A stretch of DNA of 64,000 nucleotides, from contig NC_092185.1 of assembly GCF_043641665.1 (NCBI RefSeq), positions 25,082,503-25,146,502 on the forward strand, read 5' to 3'. The position numbers were made by a program, and so were the translations under genes. Source of the DNA: Enoplosus armatus (lineage: Eukaryota; Chordata; Actinopteri; Centrarchiformes; Enoplosidae). This document shows, piece after piece, positions 37,546 to 49,973 of this stretch. The notes under the pieces were generated by a model that saw only the letters and a list, made by a program, of their open reading frames with translations, did not search any database and was not told where the DNA came from. Positions within the stretch are counted from its first letter, which is position 1. Every line of letters starts with the position of its first letter.

Positions 37546-38213
37546 CGTATCGAGTGCACTGACGCCGGTGCCGATCTTCTCGTCTAACTCTCAAAAAGTC
37601 AAACTTTTTTTTTTTTTTTTTTGCAGAGTTGCCTCCACGCCCAATTCGACAGGAAGTTGGGTGTTTAAATTCATTACACAAGATCATCGCAATGTGGGAC
37701 TCCGAGAGGATACGTCTACTGTACTGAAGGTTCTGCACCTAACATGGGGGACTTTTACCGAGTGGCAAACACAAAAAGGTGTACTCCCAGAAGGGGGACA
37801 AGGTCATGGCGAAGCACTCCTCCAAACATGGCAGCCCGTGGTAAATTGTTTTCTAACCCACATGTTGAACCAGCTGATTCCAAATTGAGTTACTCTGTGC
37901 GACATGCTGGCGTACGTCCGAGTTGTGTTTTACTGCAGAGTCAGTGTCCCGTGTCCTGTTAGGACACACCCTGGCGTGACTCGAGGGCTCTTGACTCTTG
38001 TGCTTCCCCGACCTCGGAGCTGGCTGCTGATACATGACACGAGCCTCTGGGGTGTTTGAGCCTATATCAATCATTTCCAAAGCAACAAGCCTGCAGGCAT
38101 TATTGAATAGATACAGCACTTATGGGCTGATCGTCCCTCCGTACCCTTTTTCAACAATGCTGTGACTCCTAGTGACTCACCAGGCTGGGGAAAGATGATA
38201 TCTCACTAGGGAG

Positions 38214-38239
38214 CACACACACACACACACACACACACT
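38214..38239. repeat. (AC)n microsatellite
   Basis: Thirteen AC dinucleotides. Confidence 0.93.
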
Positions 38240-39194
38240 TACACAATCTCCCGCCTTCATAGCTGCCCTGCCTCTCTAGCTAAATTACCGTTTGTCAGTC
38301 AGCCCGTCTGAGCGCGTCTTGTGGTGTCGCCTGGCGAGTCAACATGTGGTGTGTCGGTTTCCCAGAAACTGAAAGCTTCAACGCTGCTTTGGTGCTGCTC
38401 TCTCACGAAAAAGCGCCACGCTGCCAAGATCGCAGCTTGTTTTTCCATCTGGTTAAAAAAGCAAAAGCAAAATGTTAATCCCTCTCGTCTCGGCCGCTCC
38501 AGTTTTTAATCAAAAGCAGAGGGGGCAGTTTAACACCCACCTCGCGACTGTCAAACCGCTCTTCCTCCCTCGTCGCCATCGCCTGTGTCTTCTAACAATG
38601 ATCTGCTGTATCGTCAGGTGAAAGGGGCAGGGCTGAGCCAGACCGCGTCTCTTATTCTGCTTATAATAGAACATGGGATCCATCCAAAATGAATTGCAGG
38701 TTCCTGGCGGGTTCACCACAAGGCTCGAGTGTCAGCTCCGCTTTTTCTTTGGTCCTAGATTGGCAGACTGAACTTCACGTTGCACCACTCCCAGCTTAAA
38801 CAAAACATAAGAGTCTACATGCTAGCAAGGCTGTGATGGGATTCGCCATTAGTTTCACGGGCATTTAGTCATAAACCAAAGTATCGGAGAGCGTAATATG
38901 TTGGCGCTAGATAAAAAGCCAGAAGACCACCAAAGCGATCGCAATTCATCCCGAGGGCAACGTGAACGTCTGCACCGATCCGTCAAAGGGCTGTCGAGAC
39001 ATTTCACGCAAAGACGAAAATCTGTGGCGCTGGAAGTCGGAGGACCGCTGAACGTTTCCCTGATACCTTTGATACTTGAGACTCTGAGATTTGAGGTGTT
39101 TCCTGGGAGATTTTCCCCCATTCTAACGAGTGGACTGGATGTTCGGAACATAAAACTCATCATTTCAGCTCGAAACTCCTGTCAAACTTTGAAA

Positions 39195-39230
39195 TGGTGG
39201 TGGTGGTGGTGGTGGTGGTGGGGGGGGGGT
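39195..39230. repeat. (GGT)n with poly-G tail
   Basis: Eight GGT units followed by ten G. The overlapping open frame reads poly-Trp and is an artefact of the repeat. Confidence 0.93.
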
Positions 39231-39938
39231 ATTCAACTTTGTTTGAAGTTATGAGAAACTACGACTACGACTAACTTTACCTCAAAGAAACCCAAAATGG
39301 AAATAAAGCAGCGCCAGTAAGTCAGTAATCAAAAACTGTGCCTGGCCCAGTCTCCAGGCAGTTAACCTCGACCCGAATTCACAAAAGCCCGAGCGAGGAT
39401 TTATCATCTGTTTGGCCGAAACAATAACAAGAGGCGCAGTGGCAAACCCCAGCCGCCCCTTAAAATGTTCCACATCTTTCATACATTACGGGCATTGTTC
39501 AACTTTTCAATCCCATTCACACTAGTTAGACCCTTCCCCACTCCCCCACCCCCCCACCCCACCCCTTCATAACCCTTCAGCTACAAAGTTAAGCCAGAAA
39601 ATGCAGTTTAGTGTCGGCTCTTCAACATCTAGCGCGCGGCACCGCACCGCAATTCCTTCCTTCACAAACCGGTGTTCCCTAGTTCTTCGCCGCTCTGCCG
39701 TTCCCACATCAAAGCCGGCGTTTCACCCCGTTTCCCCCTCATTTCATTCAGTCTGTTCACTCACTTGTCCTTTCTGGCTGATCCCTCAGCCTGTTGGGTC
39801 TCGCTTAGGAGACCGTGGCCCCTCGTTCCGCCTTAAACAAAAGCCAGTTTACTTTTCCTGTTAGAATGAGATGATGATTTGGCCTAATTGAGCTGTCAGC
39901 CGACGAGTTCAAAATAAAAACTGTGACGGACACTTCCC

Positions 39939-39971
<33 letters not shown>

Positions 39972-41538
39972 ACTATTACTCTCACTTTCCCCACTTTCTT
40001 GTCCAATCCTTGTCTTGTTATCCTTGTCCCCAGGGACAGAACGTAGCCCCGATCTTCAGTCCAGGCTGTGGCATCTTCTTGTTGTGGGAACATGAGCGCG
40101 TTAACCGGACAGTATGCGAGGCAAACAATGCCCCCTCTGATACTGCGGTCTGCCGTGGCCTCTAAACTTCTGTTCAGTTTATCTTAGGGACATGCTGCCC
40201 CAAATAACGGGTGGAAGATAAAGGGGCCTATAGGGGGTCGGTGCCGGTGCTTGTGAAAGGGACAGAGAGTCACGCTAGGGGGATGTACATGTATCAAACC
40301 CACCCCGCCCCAAAGCACAGCCTGCTTGCTCTGTTGTTTCGGTGCTGCCCGAGTCCTTAACAATGCTTAAAAAAAAAAAGAGGCAAAAACTGCAATAAAC
40401 ACACAGAATGAACAATGTAGAACATGCAGTATGTTGTTTATTGGCATTTGAATGCAAAACGCTGCACATTTAAGCTTTCGTTTTGACCTAATCAAAGCTC
40501 TACGTGGAGGCGTAAATGGTTCCGAGCCACGCCGCGTAACCTCTGTGTCCATAATCAGCCAGGCTCCGTGCCAGTAACTCGACGTATCCCGAGCCACGGC
40601 CTCCGACCCGTAAGGGGTCCTCCTTACGCTTCAAACTAGGAGCTGCCCCCCACACCTGTCTGACATCAGAACGCAGTGATTGGCCAGGTGTGCAGAGGTG
40701 AGAGAGAGAGAGTAGCTCTTCTTCTTTTCAGGTATACCGCAACATCCCTCAAGAGTCTCAAGACTTCTCAAGTTTACAACATCTCAGGATCCGGAGGTGT
40801 CAAATCCTCAACATATATGTTTCCCTACCGGGCCATTGGTCGAGTGGAAGAGCTGTATTGCCTCCGCTCTTTAGCCTTAGACTTAAAAACCTGCATTATT
40901 GCATGTGCCAAGCTTGCCAAGCTTGCATGTGCGTCCTCTTGTGCGACCCAATATAGAACAAAATGGACACCCGCTCCTCAAGATCATCATCATCATCATT
41001 ACTCAATAGGGGTACTTTTAAATCCAGATTCGTAGGTACATGCGATCGGATAATCTACAACCTCTTCTTGTCTTTTTAGCTTAGTTGTTAAAATGCCAAT
41101 GGGGAACTTGGCTAACTATAGCTAGTCCCCCCTCCTCGTGCCATCAGTCTTCACCTGCTCTGTCCAACGGTTTCGGCCTTAAGAGGTCTAGTTTTACGCG
41201 TATATTTGGCAGATCTGTGGAGAAATTGCAGTGTCGATGAGGACTGAGTGAGCGATTACAAAATCCTGTGCGTTCTTTTTACAGACATGTCACACAACAG
41301 CACATGCAGAGAAAACAGCTGCTAACAATCGGAGGACAGGCAGCAGAATATACAGTATTAGTTCAATCAAAAGACGAGTCACAAAGTTGTGCACGGACAG
41401 GGGGGGTTCGGAGTTGCGGGAGAACACAACTAATGAACCACTGTGTTTCTGGAGAGTTCAGTAAGAGTAGGGACGGAAGGCGTGTAGATATGTATCCCTG
41501 TGACAACAAGGTGGGGCTAGAGGGAGGGCTTCCAGGGC

Positions 41539-43236
41539 CTAAAGGTTCCTCTCCAGAAAGACAGTTTTTAGGTCTGCAGGGCAGCTGAGGGTGAAGACGG
41601 TGTGGGAGGTGTTTCGTCTTTCCACAAGGGCGGCAACAGCCTCGCCCAGGTCCAGGTGGCTCAGGTAACCGGGTGCCAGGCGCTCTGGAGTGGCTACACC
41701 CGTGTTGATCGTCACCTGCCGGGAGCAGGAGAGAAAATCGGTTCTTCATCAGTTCATCTGCTTCATCTGACCGTCACCATGTAAGTTAAGTGTGACCTGA
41801 TCTTGCTTTACCTTAAAAGGGTTCAGGTTTATCGCACCTTGAGTCTTACTTTTGCCATCTTGGCCATCGCTTACAAGAACAGCAAAAGCAATTGCGGGGA
41901 TCTGGGGACACGGTGTAACATCGGTAAAACAGGTTTTCCTACAGGGCGCGAGCAGTCAGACCACCAGACAGGTTGTAAACAAGCTAACCCTTTATCCAGA
42001 CTATCTGGAGGCCAAAGTCGAAGTGAGCACGCCTGAAATCTAGTCAACAATCCCTCATCGCGCCCAAAACTGTGATGAGCACAGAAGGCGATCATTTTCA
42101 AATCTGTGTAAGAGTCTATTCATGTTTCGGTCTGTGTTTCTTGCCCTGTGAAACTTCTTTTTAGAGATGTTGCCATGCCCCAAGACACATGTAATTAACT
42201 TGGTGAGTAAAACTGCTCTAGGTGTGGGAGCAAGACTCAAACTGAAGGATTTCTTTTATAATCTCGAGGCCAGCCTAAATGAGGACTAAAAGAACAGGTC
42301 CGAGGCCGTGAGTCCGAGGCCGGGCGGAAATTGCGTTAATTGAAGTCTCGCCGTGTAATCCCATTAAAGCCCCACCTGGTTGAGTTTGCAGGGCACCTCG
42401 GGGTACTCCTCCCGTAGCACCTGGCAGAAGGCCAGGGTGCTGGCGGCTCCTACTGTCAGGAAGCCCGTGCCGGGCATCAGCAACTTCTCGCCTGCTCCAC
42501 CTGTGGCACGGAGAAGCAGAGGGCATACAGCTACATCAACACACACTAGCAGTCCCGACGGACCAAGTGACTTAACGTGAAAGGAGTCACTCGCGGTGTT
42601 GAACCCACTGAGAATCAACACTCGACTTTGGCACCTTTCGGCTAACTGTTATGGTTTTTTTTCCTGCCCTCATCTTTACTATTCTGCTGGATGTGTAAAT
42701 ATAAAACAGTCTGACATGTTGCTGTTTGACATATAACGACTTTATAAGTTACATCCAAAATAATATGATTGTTTTGCTGACCTCAAAAAAGAAAAAAAAA
42801 ATATACGGCTTCAACAATTCTTGCTTCCTGCTTGTTATCGGTATTCTCACTTTGCCTGAGCCTTCGTGTATTTGGCTTCTGCATGTAGAAAAAAAACGTG
42901 CACAGATGATCTATCTGAGCGGACGGAGGCCGCGCTGTCGGTAGAAATAAATGGCTGAAAGGAGTCACCTGTTATCAGGGTGTAGGTGCAGCTGGAGTCG
43001 TCCCTCACCAAGGGGAAGAAGGCCTTCCATGACACGAATGTGCTGAAGAGCAATGTCTCAATTACCTGGAGAGGTGATGAAATATGAAATAACGTGAAGT
43101 TGCTTACCACAACTACCACTCAGACTACTCTTACAACTCTAGTACAACCATCACAAATGTACACATGCTTACATGAATGCAGAGAGTATTTAATGGAAAC
43201 CACCGGCAGTCTCGTTTATTGGTCTAGCCGATATCT

Positions 43237-43280
<44 letters not shown>

Positions 43281-43780
43281 CACCCAGTGCAGGTCTTTGA
43301 GAGACTGGGTGTGTGGGGGTCCTCCCTGCCACCAGCTGAAGCCCAGAGAGGAGACAATGTCCGTCACCTTACCCACCGCCTTCAGCAGGGCCTGCTTCGC
43401 CTGCTCTGCTCCCTCCTCTGACCCTGGAACGGAGAGAAGGATTCAGGAGGGAATGGTTCCTAGAAAATGAATCCTACTGACTTTGGTGAGCTCCTGACTT
43501 CCCACCTAGCCGCCATCAGCGGGTCAAAGTTGTCATTTCTCCTCTGAAATATCTCCACATCTACGAGACAACTTTCCACGACATTTTGTGTGGAAGTCAG
43601 TGATTCCTAAAAAATGAATCCTACTGGAGGCAGCCATCTAGATGAATGGAAGGACGTGCAACCCAACTTACCCACATTCCCCACTATAGTGGTAAGTTTA
43701 TCCTTCGTGCTGGGAGAGACGAACGATTGGAGCCTCTCCAGCCGGCTGCTGTCCCTGGAGATCACTGCCACTTTGAAACC

Positions 43781-43815
<35 letters not shown>

Positions 43816-45156
43816 TACTACATTAATCTACAGTGCAGACGGACAAAACCAGCACTTTTAACGCATACAGTGGCACTAATCCCTCTCACGTGAAAATGAA
43901 CATTCACTAACAGGCCTACAATTGTCCCAGTCTGTTTATCAGGGTCAACAGAGGGATGAACGTGACAGAGAAAGCAGATGGTAACTTTCTGCTCAGTTCA
44001 AACAGAGAAAGCTATGGACGTGCAACGTAAATCCAAAACCAGTCTCATTCACTGGTTCATGAGGTTCAGTCTTTGGGACGTGAAGCAGCCTCTAAACAGG
44101 GATTACACTCAACTACCTCCCACCGTAAAATATCGTTTTATAAAAAAAAAGATGATGATGGGAAATACCGTAGCATGAAAAAAAACAAAAAAAAACCCAA
44201 ATATGATCAAACCAAAAAGCACAAGTTATCACAAACTCTCTCTCACACACTTAAAAGATACAGATATTAACATTTTGTAAAGGTTAGTGTCTTGCTGTAT
44301 AATAAGATGCTACTGTGTTATCAGTGTAAATCATTTTGGAAATGAGATCAATCATGTTGTCCACACTGTATGAAAATGTAATACTTCATGCTCACATTGA
44401 CATGCATTGAATCGAATCCAAGAAGCATTTTCTTTTATGACTGCACACACATTATGTCAAAATAGCACGTTCCGTGGTTCTGAAGCCTGAAATGATTCAT
44501 GATCTGGACTAGAGGTTGAATCAAATCCGTATGGGTCCGAACAACCTTTGCCCCCTCAAAATATCTGTCATATCACAGTACTTTCTCAGCGGCGACTGTT
44601 GATTGTGTGAGTACTAAACATTTGGCGGAGGATTTTACGCATTTTACGCGCAGCCGAAAACCAATTCTTGAACGTTTTCTGGCACATTACGCACCAGTTT
44701 TCTGGCACATTACGCACCAGAACGCACAGCACAGTGGCGCACAACGACTTCACCTGAGTTTTTTTTTTTTTTTTGGATATGTCAGCACAGCGCTTGGAGA
44801 TAAACCCGGATTTTTATTTTTTATTTTTTTTTTACAAATTTACGCACGCAGACGCGCCATCAACATCGGATTAATAGCCAGTCATTTAACAATTCAAAGC
44901 CAGAAAATGCTCATGAAGTACTAAAAAGAGACACAAAAATGTAACCCTAACCCTAATTAATTTGGAGGTCAGAGTTCACATAGTAATAACTGAGAATATT
45001 TCTTTGAAGTGTCCCCTGAGCAGAGTGGAAGGGTTTTCTTTCAGTCTCCGGGTGGCCCCTGGGCAGCTTACCTTTGTCCAGCAGTCCTTTAACTATCCCG
45101 GAGCCCACTGTCCCCGCTCCTCCCAGAACTAACACAACTCTGTCTGAGTTTGACAT
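41539..45156 (-). CDS. Rossmann-fold, SDR-like protein without canonical YxxxK
   Basis: Six - strand exons join in frame: 45156-45072, 43779-43672, 43423-43284, 43065-42969, 42500-42376 and 41715-41539, totalling 732 nt (243 aa). The N-terminus has LVLGGAGTVGSGIVKGLL, the Gly-rich NAD(P)-binding turn of short-chain dehydrogenases, and FKVAVISRDSSRLERL supplies the second strand with a basic residue (Arg) typical of NADP preference. Length matches classical SDRs (about 250 aa). At the expected active-site helix the sequence is FLTVGAASTLAFCQVL, with no YxxxK, although CTYTLITGG occupies the preceding strand. It is therefore an atypical SDR, possibly a binding protein or an enzyme with a changed mechanism. 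The ATG at 45156 is preferred; six codons upstream the frame offers only GTG. It is divergent from spata2l. I do not know its name. Confidence 0.85.
43239..43278. repeat. (TG)n next to the SDR-like exon 3 donor
   Basis: On the - strand the donor of exon 3 reads TGG|GTGAGCACACAC and runs directly into this CA repeat. Confidence 0.96.
43781..43813. repeat. (AC)n forming the SDR-like exon 2 acceptor tract
   Basis: On the - strand this reads (TG)n then GAAG, and the exon begins at 43779. The repeat replaces the polypyrimidine tract. Confidence 0.95.
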
Positions 45157-45365
45157 GCTTGGCTGCAGTTGCACAGGATGGAGGACGGCGCTCTTGATGT
45201 CCCCTGGAAGTGAAGCTGCAGAGTTGTGCGAAGCGTCGCGTCCAACCCGGGATGCTTTTAACTACATTCAGGGGCCACAGTTCCGCCCTTCTGCCTGTGT
45301 CACTCAAGCCACGCCCGCAGGTCAGCAAAACAGGCTCACCGCTGTTTTCACCTCACGACTGTGTT

Positions 45366-45367
<2 letters not shown>

Positions 45368-45415
<48 letters not shown>

Positions 45416-45420
45416 TGTGT
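45368..45420. repeat. (TG)n microsatellite
   Basis: TG repeat with one TATG interruption. Confidence 0.96.
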
Positions 45421-45633
45421 GCGTTTATTCGCTGATTAAAACCGATGACAATTACAGGCAATCAGTTCACGTAGAAGCTGACGAAGGAGGGCGCTTAAAA
45501 GATCAAATGCTGCCATCTAGCGGATGTGACGCTTGCGACAACATGGGTAGGCTGGGTATAAACTCAACACGCTTGCCTGTGTTCATTAGTCATTTTTTTT
45601 TCGATAATTTTCCTAACATTTCTAGTTTCCGTC

Positions 45634-45657
45634 TCCCCCCCCCCCCCCCCCCCCCCC
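45634..45657. repeat. poly-C tract
   Basis: About 24 consecutive C residues in the SDR-like/spata2l intergenic promoter region. Confidence 0.95.
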
Positions 45658-45793
45658 TTTATTTAGTTGTCAATGTAGTTTTGATGCAGCATTTTGAGTT
45701 GAAATCGTCCACCCACTGAAAGACCCCGCTCCCCCGGTCCGCCCCGGTTCCCGCTACCATGCGCACCCGCCTGAAAGCTGGGAAAACCCGTGC

Positions 45794-45799
45794 CACGTG
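45794..45799. promoter_or_regulatory. E-box CACGTG
   Basis: A palindromic CACGTG within 'gtgccacgtgacaatg', flanked by GC-rich sequence. The GCCACGTGAC context is the one favoured by USF/TFEB-class bHLH factors. It lies close to the likely spata2l transcription start; its function is inferred. Confidence 0.4.
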
Positions 45800-46992
45800 A
45801 CAATGTTTACTTTACCCCGGACAGTCTATCAGCCATCAGCTGCACGGCGGAGACTGTGCGGCCGGAAATGTTTTACACGATTTACTGATAAACATCGGAG
45901 TAAGCGTCAGGCACAGGTGGGTTTGGGTGCCGCCAGTGGGCCAACCAAATCTTACATTTTGATCAAACTTTCAGCCGTTAGGTGCGAGGCGACGTTAGCT
46001 TAGCTCCCACACTCGGGGCTGAGGTTGTCATTCATAATTCTAGAAATGGAATTTAACGTTGCCTTGCGTACCGGCAAAAGATTACACCTGCTAAAACCCT
46101 AACCACAACGTTTTCTCAGTCAGCTAGAGTCGCTCTTTAATTCGGCGTGTGTCCTAAACAACGTGAAGCTACTCTTCGTGTGAAATTTGCTGTCACTTCC
46201 TGGGTCTTTCCCCGCCACAGATTTTAAACAGGTTGGTCGGCGGTGGAGTGCGACCTGGCCCAGTTCTAAAAGTTCACTTGTCGTTTCGTAGATTGTACGT
46301 TAACCGAATTGAAGAACGGCTCTTACATTTCTGTACACCCTGTGAGTGGTATTTTATAACACACAAAAAAAGCAAGAGAGTTCTATATCGGTACATATTT
46401 ACAAGAGATTTGGTGTGAAGCTCTCGCCGTTAAAACCAAGTAACCTAGCAAAACTAGCTAGCCTGCGTGGAAACAGGTTAAGGGAAAGCTAACGCCAAAC
46501 TGAGTTGCGGACGACTATTGACATTTCGTGGACTGCCAGTTTATAACTGTTAGTAAAACGTAATGTTATAAGTGCGCTGGCCCACACGTTAGTTTGCTCA
46601 GGGACCTTTTACGTTCCCTTTTTTCTTTCACTTTCACAAGTTTCACTTTCAGTCACAAGTGTGTTTACGCTCGACACGAAGTTTAGCCAACGTCGTTGAA
46701 TACTCTGTGCCGTTAGAGGTACAGCAAATCGCTGTGGTTTGCTGAAAACCACCATGTGTATTTATTTATTTTTTTTGTCATTGAAGTTTATTGAAATTTA
46801 GGTCTAGGTGTACTTTGCTCTGAACTCCTGTGTTCAAAATATCAGAATCAGAAGGTTGAGGAACAGAGAAATTGTGAGAGAATTGAGTAGATTGAAATAT
46901 AAATATATATAAATATTCATTCTGAACAAGTGCCGTAGTTTCACCCTTCATTCCGGTGTCCTACTTCTCTCCATCTCAGCTGAAGGAAAGAG

Positions 46993-49486
46993 ATGAGCAT
47001 CTCGAGGCAGAGAGCCAGAGATCTTGTGACCGCCTACGATCACAGCTTGGAGCGGCAAATTGTGGGACGGGGCTCCAACCTGGCGTGTAGAGACGAGGAG
47101 CTGTGGAGGCAGGTGGAGGGGCCGCTAGGGGACGGAGATGCTCAGGGGACCCACTGCCTTGGTCTGGATCCGCTGAGGGTGATGGAGGAGTCGCTCAAAG
47201 CAGCAGCAGCAGCAGCCAGCGCTGGGCGAGTCCAGGCCAGAGGAGGGCTCCAAGGCCTGGCTAAAGCTTTTGAGGTCCTGGAGCAAGTGGCCCTGAACCT
47301 CTACCTCGGCCGCTGGAGGGGGGAGTACAAAGTAGTCAAGGTGGGCTGCCAAAACGAGCTGAAATAATGGGAGTCATTCTGTCACTGTTCATCATGAAGT
47401 TTTTCCTTTCTTCTCTTTTCAGATGTACTCCGGCGTGTTCACCCACTATATCAAACCGGTGCTGTCGATGCCGCAGATCGAGAATCTGTTCGGCCTGCTC
47501 GGGTACCAGCCCAGCCCGCCTCGGCAGGAGCAGCTTCGCCTCCAGCCGCCCAGGGTCGGCCCCGCCTCTCTGGACGACCTCCTCCGCTTGTCGTGCGCCT
47601 TCTTCCTGGCCCGCTGCGAGTGTCGCCTCCTTCTGACGACTCTGGGGAAGCACTCTGGCGAGGCCCAGTGGGAGCTGAATCTGGTGAGGGAGAGGCAGCG
47701 AGGGCACAGCCTACAGGTAAGCCTGCCTGGTTTGATTTTGGCAAATCAGTCGGTCCACCGTGGGGTGAAGTCTGTTTCAAAAATGCAGAGTCTATGCTGA
47801 GTCCACTTTTGCAGGCCCCCTTTGTGATGAGCCTATTCAACCCAACTAGTGAGTCGGTCAACTCATGCTGTGCTGCCAGACATTATTCAGACACATTTTG
47901 TCATTCCAGTGGAGATTGTAAAGTCTCCAAAGATACAAAGAACAGGGTCCCGTGGATGTTGAATGCTTGCTTTTCCAGCATAATCATGTAAACCAAAAAA
48001 ATCGTTTAATATTTGAAGCGAAACAATCCCGTCGTCATGTTTGTTGGCCTCAGCAGGTGTTAAATAATCATGATCAAAACATACAATCAAAGTTAAATAC
48101 ATACTGTTTGCTATTTTTCCACAATTGCATTTATAGTAACAAATTAGATGTGATAGTAAAGGCTTTGAGCGTCTGGAAATGTAGGTACCTTGAGAGTGCT
48201 TGAATTTTACTTTTAGACATTAGTGCAAACATTACTGCAAGTAATTCAGGCTGATTTCAGGAAATGTGCGTAAATAAATGCTCCAGACATGTAAAATGTC
48301 TCCGTCTGATGGAACGGCGCTGCCATAGACATCCAGAAAGAGGATTTAGCTTTGATACTCAGCCCTACACCACCCCAAATAACACCCCGCCTAGACCGGC
48401 TGAACGCTGCATCAACAAGATAGAATCCTAGTGGACAGGACATGCATCTAAACCGTTGAGGATTCATTGTCCATGCGTCTTCAACAGGTCGCCCTGGACA
48501 ACACCAAGAAGACGCTGGAAGTCAACCAGCCTCTGATGGAGCCCTTTGGAGAAGAAGCGGAGGTGGATCTGTACACGGACGACCAGGTTAACGGGCGGCA
48601 CGGGCGCGCGGCTGTCGCTGACGACGAGAGCCCCCGCTCTTTGACCTGGGCGACTCAAAGACGCGTGTCGCCCCCTGCCGTCAGAACGCACGGCAACGGA
48701 GCGACGTCCCTGTCCGCCGCGTCCACCGGAGAGGACGTCTGCATCTCCACGCTCAACTGCCGCCTGACCCAGGCGTCGCCGCTGGAATCGGACACGACCA
48801 GAAGCTCCTTGGCAGGCACGAGGCAAGACGGACGTCCCGAGGAGGCGAGGTTCGACGAAGCGGAGTCCCGCAGTCTGCAGGTGGAAGCAAAGGGGCTTTG
48901 CGAGAGCGCGGCTGAAGCCGACCACTTTTGCGGTTGTCTCCAGTCGACTCGTCTTCTTCTTAAACTCTGTGTTCAATGCAACGCCTTTCACGATGTCACC
49001 TGTGCCTTGCTGCAGCATTGCCTCACAGCAAGCCACCATGTGGTATCCCCCGACATTACCACAGAAGAGATGGAAGCACAGGGAGCAAGCCTCAGAGCGA
49101 GCGGTATGAGCGCATCGCCAACCCTCAGCAGCAGCAGCAGCGGCGCAGCGATGTCCTCCTTAGCTCTGTGCAACGACCCTAAATCAATAATTCCGCCTCG
49201 TCATCCGATCGCCTACCATGACTGCTGCGACCTCGCCCAGCTCGACCCTCAGGTCCTGTGTTTCAGCTGCGGCGTCTTCCACTCTGGCTCCTGCAGAGAG
49301 ATAGTCTTCTGCCAAAAGCACCACACGACCAGGCAACTGGGAGTGTGCTCCTGTGGGAGGGCGTGCTCCAGAAAGCCTCTGGTTCTGTGCAGATATTGTG
49401 GAAGTGAGTTTTGCAGGGGTTGTTGGTACAGAAATCCTGTCGAATGCCCCTGCGGCCAAACGTTTGACCAGTCGTCCACTGTGTGA
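46993..49486 (+). CDS. spata2l: Spermatogenesis-associated protein 2-like
   Basis: Coding exons 46993-47340, 47423-47716 and 48488-49486 join in phase 0 to give 546 aa. Residues 1 to about 214 form the conserved N-terminal helical (PUB-like) region with YDHSLERQIV, ALNLYLGRWRGEYKVVK and MYSGVFTHYIKPVL, which in SPATA2 binds the deubiquitinase CYLD. VDLYTD at about 240-245 resembles the motif by which SPATA2 docks on the HOIP PUB domain. The middle (about 250-350) is low complexity. Two Cys clusters follow: about 353-393 and the C-terminal about 440-546, the latter with repeated CxxC pairs (CFSCG, CSCGRAC, CRYCG, CPCGQ), a zinc-binding type. Its place next to vps9d1 matches human SPATA2L rather than SPATA2. 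SPATA2 itself is the main alternative, since this protein is longer than human SPATA2L (about 424 aa). Confidence 0.88.
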
Positions 49487-49973
49487 TCCGCGTTTGAAAA
49501 GTATTGCATTAACGAGGCACTAGCGACGAGCAAAATCACAGTGCCTTAAATTTTTTTTTTTTAAGTACAAGTACAATACGTGAGACGCTCAAATGTTGCC
49601 TTGAGACAGAACTGAAGTGCATGACTAAGTGCTCCAGTATTTCTACTTTGGTCCTCTTCCTGAGGCTCATTACTCTGTCGTCCAGTTATTCTGTAAGTGG
49701 CCATATTTACCATTAAAGTCTGGTGTACTGTTGAAATTGTGGTTACGGTTTGTGCTTGGGTCACTTAAGTGTAACTTAGTGTGAAAGCACAGGTGAGTGT
49801 GTTTTCATCTGTATCTGTTTACCTGCACACAGGCTGGAGAAAAAACAAAAAAAATCAGTTATCACATTTAATATATTATCGAATCATGATTACCGCTAAT
49901 GAAGCCCTTCAGAACTAAAGTTTTCATGCAATCATGTTTGGCCTTTTTGCAGTTATTTGCTGTGAAAACTAAC

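Larger units (their letters stand above)
35771..41538. other. Long stretch without a recognised gene
   Basis: I found no exon chain here. It contains an inverted pair of a dispersed fish repeat (37095-37545), an (AC)n tract (38214-38239), a (GGT)n/poly-G tract (39195-39230) and poly-C runs. Two open frames of about 118 codons (38898-39254 and 40676-41035) show no family resemblance. A non-coding RNA or UTR could lie here, but the sequence does not show it. Confidence 0.45.
45157..46978. other. Divergent promoter region and spata2l 5' intron
   Basis: Lies between the SDR-like start (45156, -) and the spata2l coding exon (46993, +). It holds a (TG)n tract (45368-45420), a poly-C run (45634-45657), a CG-rich segment with an E-box and, at 45917, a donor-like CAG|GTGGGT that could end an untranslated first exon of spata2l joined to the acceptor at 46978. 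Confidence 0.45.

Noticed and set aside
38898..39254. 118-codon open frame ending in poly-Trp
   Set aside because: Its tail is a (GGT)n repeat and no splice sites or family resemblance support it.
44943..44957. Telomere-like TAACCCTAACCCTAA near the shelterin gene
   Set aside because: Only about two and a half units, and it lies 8 kb from tinf2. Short words of this kind occur by chance.
45156..45174. Upstream start for the SDR-like protein six codons earlier
   Set aside because: That codon is GTG. The ATG at 45156 begins just before the Rossmann strand and fits the family.
47451..47861. 136-codon reverse open frame under spata2l exon 2
   Set aside because: Shadow of the coding strand in a GC-rich exon.
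48464..49039. 191-codon reverse open frame under spata2l exon 3
   Set aside because: Shadow of the GC-rich spata2l coding exon; no splice or domain evidence.
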